Shown piece by piece: positions 11,821-22,922 of a DNA stretch of 64,000 nt. The translations under genes and the position numbers were made by a program. This stretch comes from Numida meleagris (taxonomy: Eukaryota; Chordata; Aves; Galliformes; Numididae). Position 1 is the first letter of the stretch, and each line of letters starts with the position of its first letter. The notes beneath the pieces were generated by a model. The model worked only from the letters and a program-made list of their open reading frames with translations, was not told the origin of the DNA and did no database searches. The stretch is from contig NC_034410.1 of assembly GCF_002078875.1 (NCBI RefSeq), forward strand, positions 40,847,532-40,911,531, read 5' to 3'.

Positions 11821-14800
11821 CAAGATGGAGACTGGGCAACACTTTTTTTTATTGGCCTCCCAAAGCTGTGCTCCTGGTGGGAGTGGGATGGAGAGATGTC
11901 CCCTGCCCTATAGGTCTTGGTGTGCCAGGTCTACAGTGTGTATTTGGAGGTGTCCTTGTGCCGGGACAGGACTGGTACCCTCCTCCTAGGCAGAGGCAGG
12001 CCTTCAGTGGAGGCACACGGGATGGGTTCTGTCTACAGTGCCCTGGGAGCAGGGGAGAGGTGGGGCTGAACATAATCTCTGCAGCACTTATGTTCCCAAA
12101 TAAATATCTAATTAGAGAAACATTTGACTTCAATAATAAATGAGCAGAATGTCAGGAGACACAAGTACTAGCAAAGTACTTTTATGGCCAAGTCTTGACA
12201 ACAGGGGCATTTTTTGGCCTGCCCTCCTATTTAAGATCTTCATGTAAGTGGAAAAACCATGCGTGCAGCTGCTAAGGGCAGGGCACGACTTTCCTCGCTC
12301 TTGTTCTAACAATTTGGAGGCACCCATCGGCAAACCCACCCTCATCAATTCTACATCTTCCTGAAAATGTACTTTTAAGCACCTTAATTGCATTTCAGAG
12401 ATAACCCTGCAGGCAAAGTGACAGGAAGAGAAACCATATGGAGCAGTTTGGCGGTTGGGCTCTTTGTTTTAAATCAATCAAACATCTGCGGCTAATGTAG
12501 CTTTGGGCTGCTCCTCAGGAAACATTAGCCCTATTAGTCTGGGCTGGCAGGAACACAAAATAATATATTTATGGACAAAGCACATGTGCATTACTGCTGG
12601 AGTGCAAGCGGAGGAGGAGGAAGAGAAGAATTGTGGTCAGCACTTTGCCTTCTTGGGAGGTCGGCCCTGATGCTCACAGAGCAGGTATGCAGGGTCACTC
12701 CTCAGACCTGTGGAGCTGGGGTGCAACCTCACGGCCCACCACCCCAAGCCAGAAGGGGAAACTCCACCAAACAGAAGCTAAGACGCTTCTTTCCTTAAAA
12801 TAAATTCAGTGGGACATCATGGTTGGCTCTGTATGGGCAGCAACAGTTGAAAAGCTCTGAGTGGCGAGGCTTCACCACACAAGGATTGTGCTCATTGCTT
12901 ATAAGTGGATGCAGGACCATGCACATGAGAACAGGAGGGTTCTACTGGTTTGAAACCACCATTTCACACCCTATGAGGTCCCAAGGTGGAGTGGTTCCCC
13001 ATATGGTGTTCCCTTTCAAATCCAGACAGCCTCCAGGTGGCTTATTCAATTTTCCTCCCATATAGTTTCCCAAGGTCCAGTCCCAGGGAGGAGGTAGGAA
13101 GTGTATCACAGACAACTACATTGGCATTTACAGGCATATCCGTAAATAAGAGGCGATAGGGCACACATCAACCAAAAATCAGCACCTCTCCAGTGTGTCC
13201 TCCACCCACCTTGTCTCCAGTTCCCTTGGAAGTAGAGCATCACAGGTAGGAGGAAGGAGAGCACGAGTCCTGGGGTGGTCTTGCAGCCAGCCACTGCCCT
13301 CACACAGGAGGAGGTCTACACTAGAGGATCCCTAACAGGTGCTGTAATGCTTTATTTAATTTTAATTAACAAATACTTTAACCACACTTTTAGGTTTCCT
13401 TGTTTCTATGCCCAGATTACAGGGAAAACTAAAAAGAAAAAGAATGTCATTGACGTGTTTTCACTATGTCAGAACAAAATGATGTAAATTCTGGAACCAG
13501 ATAAATAACTCTTGAGCTTAAAAAGAAAACACAGTTATTCAGTGTAGGGAGTTGTGTATTTGGTTGCTCAGACAAATCTTAACTACGCCTCTTAGTGACA
13601 TTGAAGTGATCAGGTAACTACGACATTTTCATTGAGTCTTTAGTCCAACCATAGATGAGCCTGATTTCCAAAATGTAATCTACTTACTCCCTTTTGACTT
13701 CTTCTGATGCTATCAACTCTGGGCAGACTTGGGTATGAGGATGCTCCTGCTCATGCATTCCTCATGTGGGTGCGTGTGCTCTTGCCCATAGCCCTCGCCA
13801 TTGCTTCTTCCACAGTCCTCACACTTTTCTAAAACGTGAGTCAGCTCACAGTATTTCCAGTTGCAGCTAGGGCATTCCTGCCCCAGCAAATGTCTCCTTT
13901 TCAGGGCAGATACCACCCTTCTCTTCTCTCATGGATCCCAAATTTGTGCCAGCTGATGGCCCTAGTTGTCACAGGAGAGAGCTTGATCCCATGTGAAATG
14001 CAGCGATCTCTGGGACAGTGGTTATTGCCTGTCCCCTCCTGAAGGCTAACTAAGTCCCAGTGCTCAACAGCAAGGCAGGAGCACACCTACAGACCTTTGA
14101 AAGCCCATGTGTACTGCCAGTGAGAAGTGCTCTCTCTGTAAGGGAAGGCTGGAGAAAAATCTACACATTTCCTCTGGTTCATTATTGGGAAGGAAAAAGT
14201 CTGAAGACTGCTGCTAAATTTGTCAAAGGCTGTGTTTTTCAAAGTACTTCTAACTCAGGCAAATTATACAATTTATTTGAAAATTATTGGAAAGTTCATC
14301 CTCTACTCAAAAAAGTAAGTGCTGTGATTCAGCCAGAGATCCACTGTATCCGTATCGGTCCCTTATTGCCTTCTCTAAGAGCACATAAATGTTGTATTCA
14401 TCAGCAGCATCTCTGTCATGAAAACACACTGGCTTGGTTTGAATATCTCCCAGCACCAAAGTGAGTGTTTCCTGGAGTTACCCAGAGCTGAAGGGCTTTA
14501 ACAGGAAAACAAGGGTCCATCCTGCATCCTTGCTGAGAGGACAGGGAAACCTCTGCCCACTGAGCCTCCCAGTGTGGCTGAGGGCCTGCCAGGAGGATGG
14601 AAAGAACAAGGAGGGAGGTGGTACTGAGAAGGAAAAATGACAGAAGAGGGCTGTTCTGAAAATAGTGTGTATCTCCATATGTAGGCCATATGCCATAGTG
14701 GGAGTAGATAGAGCAGATACTGAGGTCTTATAGAGATCTGTGCTGGGGATAGGGTGCCCTGGGTCACCTGAGTGGTTCAGTGGGTCAGATGCTTGTGCTC

Positions 14801-15994
14801 TGTGGGTCTCAGAGTGGGAAGAGATCCCAGACAGCACACAAGAGTTGAGCTGACCAACTGTCCACAGCTTTCCAAAAAGGACGCCACTATCAGGAATCAT
14901 CCCAGCCCATGGAAAGGCTATCTTCATATATAAAATATACATTATAATAATATATAATCAAGTACAACAAGGGGCAAGTTTTTACTTCATGACCTGTACC
15001 TTGTGGAAACTCCTTTTCCAAGGAAAGGGTGTGGGAGTTCCTCATTAGCAATGAGCACAACTCAAAGCAAGGGCATCAGTCCTTCCCGTGAGACTGCCTG
15101 ACAGCCCAAAGGTCCCCCATGTCCCCAGCGAGGTGACACTGCAGAACAGGATACAGAGATGAATCAGTGTCATTCCAAGCTGATTTTGTCCTGTCATCAG
15201 CTGCTTGAAAGAGTTCAGTGCTGGACTGGTGTCTGAAATGAAGGGCATGGAAAGATAATTACACAAGTCACTAACAGTGAAGAGGTAAGGTGGGCACGTA
15301 GGGGCTCCCTGAGTCTTCAGCCCTGAGCATGTGCCTCTGCAAGCTTTGCATGGCCCGTCATCCTGGCATGTCCTTAGCTCCAATAAGGAAGGCGTTGGGC
15401 AGTGGGGACCCAGTAATCCTCCCTTTTCTCGTGGTACTTTTTGTTTGCTGCTTCTAAGCAGTGAGCTGCTCCATCTTCTCTCCAGATCTAATGGATACAC
15501 ATTGATGTAAGAGACGTAGGGATACAACCCCCTTTCTCCCAACAACACGTGCCTTCCAAACAGCAATGCAGTAGCAGAGGGGAGAAGTGTTTTTTTAAAC
15601 TAACTTTGATTAGGGACATAGGATTTTGGAGTGATGGCCTGCCAGAAACACGTTACACAAGCTCCCATCATCCAGTCCAGCATCCCGGAACAGCTCGGCT
15701 TTCTCTCCCAAGGTCATGTTGTTATTATGCAACTGCACTGCCAAGGCAGGGGCAGAAGGGGTAGAAGGACAGATGGGTGCCCTGGGTGCCCCCCACCATC
15801 CCCACGCCCCGGTTGGGCTGCACACAGGGGTGCTGTGTGAGGCCCCAGCCTGAGTTCTCAGCCTCGGCCTTGTGCGTGGGGCCTAACAGCAGGGCGGCAG
15901 CCATGATGGCTTCCCAGGCCCTGCGCTGACTCACAGGGCAGCACTATGCCAGAGATGACAGGGGGCTGAAGTCAGGGCCCTGACGAGCTCCCCA

Positions 15995-16235
15995 CCACTT
16001 ATCTATTTATTCTGTGTGCCGTATTCTCCTCCTGCCTGTTGGCAGCACGGAGGGTTCATAAATGACGGTAATAAATGCGAAATGACAGCTAATCTTAATT
16101 GACCAAAGCTTCCCTCAAAAGCCCGGGTCTTGCCGGCTGTAATGTGCTCTAAATGTAAAAATGCAAGGCAGGAAATTACATTGGTGCTTTCACTCGCCTT
16201 TAATTGCACGGTTTTCATGCTGCCAAGCAACAGAA
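15995..16235. promoter_or_regulatory. AT-rich island near 16.1 kb; possible regulatory element
   Basis: Short AT-rich cores (ataaatgacggtaataaatg, gctaatcttaattgacc) lie within G/C-rich flanks and no open frame explains them. Composition and motif density resemble non-coding regulatory elements. No target gene can be assigned. Confidence 0.22.
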
Positions 16236-19200
16236 TCCAAGAGGACCCCAGCGATGGGGCTGGGGGGATTTCTTCCCTGGGGTGGGACCCCCAGAGGTGG
16301 GAATTAAGGATGGAGCCTTGTCACCACCGCACCAGGAGCCCCACATTTGTTGTCTGCGGGTACTGGGGGTGGGCCAGGAGAGGATGGAGACACACAAAGG
16401 TGAGAAGGGTGACCGAGAGGCAACAGTACTCTGCAGAGTCCCAGCTCGGCCTCTCCCACACTGTGCCAGCGGGCTGGGTTTGCACTGCGGCACTTTGCTT
16501 AGAGCATCCTGGAGACTTCAGGCCTCCTCCTCCTCCCGGTCCTGGCAGCATGACTTGCAGCTTTTCCTAAAACTGGCAGGCAGCCTCCTGCTTGAAGACG
16601 GGCAGAGCGTTAACCCCTTCCCGCCTCTTCTCCTCGTTCCCCACCGGTGGGAAGGACAGGGAGGGATGGAACTGACAGCATCCCACCCCGTCAGCCCCAG
16701 TGGTGGAACACGGTGCTGCCTGCAGCTCCAGGCTTCCTGGGCTGAGATCAGGAGATAAACTGTTGGCACCAGTTTCTGAGAGGGGCAGTTCCAGAGGGGC
16801 TGGGGGCTGGCTGGCTTCAGGGGGAGGAAAGGTTTGTCCTTCATGCTGTGGGGAGGAGATGGAAGCAGATCACAGGGCTCCGAGCTCTGCAGGAGCACCA
16901 GGAAGTTTTGCTGTTTCCTAGCTCTGCACCCTACAGGAGCTGTGTGGCAAGGAGCCAGGCTCCCAAGTCCCTTCCTTCCTTTGCCTGGGGCTTACGCTAC
17001 GGTGTTCAAGAACACCAAATTTCTCGGTTATCTTTCAGAAACGTTCTGATTTTATTTTTTTTCCCACAGGAATTTCTGCAGGTAGAACAGCCTCTGGGTT
17101 GAAATGCATCACAGCTAAGAACCCACCCATCAGCTTTGCACTCCCGGTGCTGTGGCTGGAGATGAATGCAGCCCCCAGGCAGGGACAGGAGGGGACGGTC
17201 ACGGAGATGGGGGTGAGGAGGAGGAGGAGGAAGGGGGCTGCCATGGGGAAGGGGCCTGAAGCGCTGCACCTGCTCTCAGCTGCTCCTGCAGACTGAATCC
17301 CACTCCCTTCAGATTACTGGGAGATAAATTTAGAGTAGATCTGAAAAGTAATTTAGAGATCTAAAAATACCTCTCTATCAAGAGACTGGAAAACCAGGAG
17401 GGAGGAGAGACTGTGGGGCAGGGAAAACAGCAATAAGCAATGCCTGGGTCAGGCAGTCAGAGAGTGACCTGGTAGCACTGGGGCAGGGCTAACCCCACCC
17501 CTCTGCCTCTCTGGATGCTCTGGTCCTCACCAGACAGGGATGGACCCATGATATGGGAGGAGGACGCTGCAGTTGCTCCCTGTGCTGAGCGGGAGCTGCA
17601 GGAAAGAGATAAAGGCGCTCAGCTCGCCTCGTGCCCTGCTTTCATAATCTCTGCTTTTTAATATCCTGTTGAGACACAGGTGCGTGCCTACCCCACCTGC
17701 CCAGCAGCAGAGCTCCCATTGATGCAGTCCTGCTGGGGAGCTGGCTGTAGGGCTCCCGGCCCCACAAACACCCCTCCCTCCTCATGGCACTCCACTGGCT
17801 TTCCCTGTATCATGCAGCATCCTCCCTCATCCAAGCCAAGATGCAATGGGGCATGGGGACCCCGCAGTGTGCAGGATAGGTAGGGTGCCCTGGGCATCTC
17901 CCACATGGATGGCATTGCAAATTAGTTTAAATGCCACCACAAGCATTCCAGCGGCCTGCGATGCTCCATGGGCACTGCAGTGCTCCCTTCTGGCAGAAGT
18001 CCCTGCTGCTGGAGGGAGGCAGGTGTCTGGCGGTGCTATAGGAGCGAGGAGGCAGGCAGTGCTTGTCCTCCATTCATTATAGCAGCATCCTCTGACGATT
18101 AGCACTCAGGGCACGGCACATCTTCAGCTTTCCCCTTGCACCGCAGATCACACCCTGCCTCTGTGTTGCCCCCGATTTAATAATTCTGTCACAGCTGTTT
18201 TTCCTCTTATCATCACGTACTCTCATTCTGGGGCTGTAATAGTGTTGGAGGTCCATTTGTGCTCCCTCTCCTATTCCCAACATCCAGTCTTTCCATGTGG
18301 GATTCATTTCTTCCTTATGAAAAGGCACCAGAGCTGGCATCACAGGGTGGGGGCACTTGGGGAATGTGCACCCCAGCCAGCAGTTGGCTCATGCTGCAGG
18401 AGCCACAGGAGAGCTTCTGCACCCATTTGCCTGTTAGAGATGTGACTCAGTGAGGGCTTGGGTGTGTTCACCTGGCTGGATTTACATCTGCTCCCAGATA
18501 TTGCCAGGGAAAAAACAAACCAAATGTAGCTAACCCTTTAGGATCTTAGCAACCAGGGGCTGCATTTGAGTCACCTCCCCATGGCCAGCAGCGCCATGTG
18601 CAGGTCCCCACCCCACACAGCCCACCAGCACAGCTTTCTAACCCCTACAGCCACAGAGCGTTTGCAGAAGGGTTATTTTTGCTTAACCCTGCATTTATCA
18701 GCTCATCTGCTGAGGGCACTTGTGAGGCAGAGCTGGCCACTTGCGCGGCCACAGGCAGCAGCTCGGTGTCCGGCCAGAGCCAGCAGCCCCACTGCCCTGC
18801 GAGTCCCCAGGAGCACAAGGGTCTCTCAAAAGGGTCTTTCCTCCAGGTATGAGGCTGCACCCACCAAGCTGTTTGGCTCCAGCTTTAGAGCTGAGCTGTG
18901 AGTGAATGCAGATGTCCTTAAATGAGCTCAAAGCAGGAATGCTACTCGGTATCAGGTGTGTGTTTAAATATGGGAAGCTACAAAGTGATGGACTCACCTT
19001 GCTCCACATACCGCTCCAGTGATGGGCACATGAATTAGGGGAACACAGAAGTGCAGAAATAGATCTGTTAATTATGAAGATCCTGCGTCTGCAACAGCTT
19101 ATTGCCAAGGCACATTGTACTCCCAGTGTGCACTTCAGGTAACAGTCTGCTCACATTCAGAGTAATGCAGAGATCCCAGGGAGGCAGTCAGTGTGAACAC

Positions 19201-19741
19201 ACTGCACACAGGCTTGTTTGGTGCAGTTCCACTAATAGGAAAGAGCAGGAAAGCACTGTGATGAACAGGTGACCCATTATTCTCCAGGCATTAGGGGGGA
19301 GACGTGTTGAGGAGTTGCCTACTGGCCTTATGCCTCTGGAGGCTCCCCTTGCAATGAATGTTAGCAAAATGGGCATTTCTGGGTATGTCTGCCCATGAAT
19401 TGATTCCGGAGGGGTTATTATATTAAATCTTGTCTTACTTCCAGTCACAAATCTGAGCAATAATGATGCGGAGGGGCCAGAAACCTGAGGAGCCACAACG
19501 GACCAAGGAGAGCACTTCAGCCAGCCGGGCACATCCATGCAGCACAAACCTTAAACACAAGGCATGCAGAGGGTTAGGAGGAAGCGCCAGCACTGCTTTG
19601 ATGCAGATGAAACAAGAGGACGGCAATGGTGTCTCTCCTGTCTGGTGCCACAGCCAAGCTCTGAGCCTACAGGTTCATACACTCAACTGCATTTTATGAT
19701 CAGATATAAACCAGGACTTTTCTTATGACGGTTGCGAATGT

Positions 19742-19747
19742 TTTATT
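19742..19747 (-). terminator. ABHD5: Alternative distal polyadenylation hexamer
   Basis: AATAAA on the minus strand near the composition boundary. Use of this site would extend the ABHD5 3' UTR to about 3.1 kb and place the CR1 copy at 20.0-20.45 kb inside it. Confidence 0.2.
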
Positions 19748-20007
19748 ATAAAGTCTTATCAATGAATTACAGTTCTGAAAATCAGTTTTTCAGAACTAAA
19801 ATCTAATCTGGCAGGGTTCAATAAGTAACAAGACGAACTCAGCCATGCAAACAAAATATTACTAAGTTACTTTAATAAATTTTTATCGCAACAACCTTAG
19901 GTAGAAGAGCGTGTCCTGGAGACTTGGACTGTTAATCTTGGATTTTTATTAATATTTTGGATTCTTTTTGTTATGCTCATAGCCTCCAATACAAAGCTGT
20001 CTTCATA

Positions 20008-20447
20008 TTAAAGACCATTCAGTCCAACTCCCCTGCAGTGAACAGGGACACCTGCAGCTACATCAGGTGCTCCAAGCCCTGAATGCCTCCAGGGACAAAG
20101 CATCCACCACATCTCTGGACAACCTGTGCCAGTGCCTCACTCCCCTTATTGTGAAGAACTTCTTCCTTACATCCAATCTAAATCTCCTCTCTTTTAGTTT
20201 GAAACCATTTCCACTTGTCCTGTCACTACAGACACTGCTAAAGAATCACTCTCCTTTCTTACATCTCCCCTTTAGATACTGACAGGCCACTCTCAGGTCT
20301 CCCTGGAGCCTTCTCTCCTCCAGGCTGAACAGCCCCAGCTCTCTCAGCCTGTCCTCACAAGGGAGGTGTTCCATCCCTGGACGTCTTTTTTTGGCCCTCC
20401 TCTGGACACACTCTAACAGGTCCACGTCTCTCCTGCACTGCCTGGAA
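20008..20447 (-). mobile_element. CR1 LINE, 3' fragment
   Basis: The reverse complement reads as the CR1 C-terminal ORF2 region and 3' UTR. On the plus strand this appears as agtccaactcc..., cctccagggacaaagcatccaccac, and the tctcctccaggctgaacagcccc box that encodes the reverse complement of [12 protein letters not shown] residues. It lies just past the likely ABHD5 polyadenylation site, in the same orientation as that gene. Confidence 0.9.
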
Positions 20448-20694
20448 GATGACCAACAATCATCTCCTTTATGTGTACAAACAGCATTCTGAACTTGCAG
20501 CTACTCGTTGACAAATGCTTCCCTCTCCAGTATTGTATCTAACAGCAAATCCTAAGAACACAGAGACATTCGAAAACAAAGCTTTTCAATATTTTTAATG
20601 TGTTTTGGATGGTTTAGCTCAACTCATTAATTACTCTTCATTTCTACAGCTTAATTACATACACATTTTTACAAAAGCAACATCATGTCAACAT
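20448..20694. other. AT-rich spacer between CR1 and ABHD5 3' end
   Basis: Nothing is recognised beyond AT-rich sequence. It would be 3' UTR if ABHD5 uses the distal polyadenylation signal at 19742-19747. Confidence 0.4.
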
Positions 20695-20717
20695 TAATCA
20701 AACACAACATTTTAGAT

Positions 20718-20727
20718 TTTATTTATT
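20718..20727 (-). terminator. ABHD5: Candidate ABHD5 polyadenylation signal (double AATAAA)
   Basis: On the minus strand the sequence reads AATAAATAAA, two overlapping canonical hexamers, about 2.1 kb after the ABHD5 stop codon. It is the strongest of several candidates in this AT-rich region. Confidence 0.45.
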
Positions 20728-22320
20728 GTGCAAAACATAAGCAATAAGTCTTATTAGTACAACGAGCTGAAAAAGCAAGGGATATTTCAAAGAATATTCA
20801 TATTCACGTGCAATTTTTACCCCTACTTCCATCTTTTGATGTGGAATCCAGAATTCCCATCAGTAAGTGCTATCCGAAAATGCCAATAGTTCGCTTCACC
20901 TTTTATTATTTGGAAGACACACAAAATATACTTTTACATTTATAACAATTAAAGCAACTGTTGCAGTGTATAAATGCAAAGCAGACATTCAAAAGTGTGA
21001 AAAAAATACATACTGAGGGCATCCACCTAAATGGTGTCATGGCCGACAATTTATAGCTTATATTCAAAAATTGGATATTCTCATTTTCCATTTTGAAGTC
21101 AAAATTTTAGCAAATAACATAGAAATTTGTTTAAAAATCCTGGCATCATCTAAGTGAAAAAGTAATTGAATATAATAATTTATTTTAATTAAAATTCTTA
21201 GCTTGCTAAGTGCTAGCAGTCACAAAGGCAGTCACAAAGACCATTTGATGTTACATAGCACCATACAGATATCCATCTCCTTTGGAAAGAAATATTATGT
21301 TCTGCTAGGAACACTGAGTTATTTCCTCAAGATTTTAGGTATCTTTGCCTGTTTTATCATAAATGTGTGCAACAGTTCCTTAAGGTGAGCAGAAATGTAC
21401 AAAACTCTGCTCAAGCCTTAAGATGGTGCAATCGTTAATTTGAGTTCACTAGGTAGAAAAGTATCAAGAATTCTTCAGTAGTCAATTTAACATTCAAAAG
21501 CAGATCAATAGTTTCAAGTAAACCTGTTGTTAAAAAACAAACCACTATAGAGTTTTAAAGTGACAATTTTTTTTGCTTAATATAATGTACAAAGCTTGTG
21601 AAGAATTAACATCAAACTACAGTTTCAAAAAGATGCAGAGACGTTATTATCTCTGATTTCAAAATACTCCATTAAAATATATAATTGCATAAAGAACCTC
21701 CAAAACATATAATTATAATTTGCTACAGTGTTATTGTTTGTTCCAGTAATAATCCTTCCTATAAGGAGGCTGCACATTAGTTACAATGCACTGATCTGCT
21801 GTAGGTGCCCATTAGAGCTTCCCTCTGTGCCCGCCCCACTCCCCATCCTGAATTTACTGACAAGTAGAAGTTTCATCTAAAGAAAAAGGGAATGATGCTC
21901 ACTACTCAGATGACCATTCCCTAGCCCTAGTAAAAATCTTCCTGCCAGCTTTTCTACAGTTGTTAGGTTTAGGCAAGTAACGAATCCTGCGGTAATCACG
22001 AAGTGTTAAAAACAGAGCAACTAAGAAGCCACCTTCCATACTTTGAATCACTGAGATCTACACAGAAAATGTTTATGGAAGCATGACCACTGGTGACATC
22101 GTCGACTCTTACAAACTGAAGCTTCTGTAAAAGCTGCACACGTGGAAAATGATGCCTTGAGATAAAGAGAAATAAAATCCAAGAGAAGAGAGATTTCCTA
22201 GTATTGAGTCCTGATTCCTTACAAATTAACATTCATCTTTTCAGTGACAAACACTACTCATTATTTTGGCCCTATCCCTCTCCCAAAATCAGCTTCATAA
22301 GCTGTTATAATTCCAATTTA

Positions 22321-22340
22321 AAACAAACAAACAAACAAAC
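22321..22340 (+). repeat. (AAAC)5 microsatellite in ABHD5 3' UTR
   Basis: Five tandem AAAC units, within the region assigned to the ABHD5 3' UTR (read as GTTT on the transcript). Confidence 0.85.
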
Positions 22341-22832
22341 TCAAACTCTTAAAATATTGTATATGGAGTTCTGGATTCCATAAACAAAATACGTAATTTC
22401 ATATTCTTGCTATGAAACATCAACTACAAAATATGAATGTTTATGAATAAACAAAACCACAATTTATACATTATATCTATACTGATAAAGATCTCTGTGT
22501 TAGTGGTGAATTCAGCATCTTTAGCTAGAGTTCAACAGGTGAACAATATTTTACTGCATTTTAAAGAGAATTCCAGTTTAAAAAGTCCTAAGTAATTTCA
22601 TACATGGCAGGCTAAGTCTAAAGACAAATCTCAAATAAAACTGTACAACATTTGCTTCAAATCTATCTACACCCAAAAGGCACTTAGTGGTTTAAGTGTG
22701 CAAATTGCTTCTCAGAAGAAACAGCGTGCAAAGAGAGCCTGTTACATCAGCTCTGCATTCTTTAGTCATTTCCTATAGAGTATTGCTATTAAATGGTGTC
22801 TACGGTGTAAGACTCTAACGAACAGAAGACGG

Positions 22833-22922
22833 TCAGTCCACAGAATCACAGATGTCTTTCACTCTCTGATTGAAGTCTTCAGGCTGATCAGCGTACACGT
22901 AATGACCTGCACCAAGGATAGC
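22833..22922 (-). CDS. ABHD5: ABHD5 coding exon 7 (terminal)
   Basis: The acceptor is ctccag. The exon encodes residues 315-343, [15 protein letters not shown] followed by the C-terminal helix, and stops at TGA (22835-22833). It contains G320 and the HX4D motif H321-D326. HX4D was once proposed as a lysophosphatidate acyltransferase signature; His321 is also the pseudo-triad His. Confidence 0.97.
   Translation of the reverse strand, partial: AILGAGHYVYADQPEDFNQRVKDICDSVD

Larger units (their letters stand above)
11821..20007. other. Gene-free region, GC-rich to about 19.7 kb
   Basis: No exon or known repeat is recognised. There is a GAG-rich tract at 17214-17231 and AT-rich islands at about 12.39-12.57, 15.99-16.23 and 18.07-18.25 kb. 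From about 19.70 kb composition becomes AT-rich and remains so for the rest of the window outside the CpG island and CR1 copies. Confidence 0.55.
20695..22832 (-). other. ABHD5: Probable ABHD5 3' UTR
   Basis: About 2.1 kb of AT-rich sequence follows the stop codon with no further exon. Two overlapping AATAAA hexamers on the minus strand (20718-20727) give a good polyadenylation signal, with cleavage expected near 20.69-20.70 kb. Earlier candidates lie near 20902-20907 and 21180. A later one at 19742-19747 would take the transcript through a CR1 fragment. The end chosen is an inference from hexamer strength and the CR1 position. Confidence 0.5.

Noticed and set aside
14060..14464. 134-codon plus-strand open frame
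   Set aside because: No domain, no codon bias I can see and no splice context.
16130..16758. Several overlapping 100-180-codon frames in GC-rich DNA
   Set aside because: They overlap in multiple frames and on both strands, with Pro/Gly/Arg-rich low-complexity products, as expected for stop-poor GC-rich non-coding DNA.
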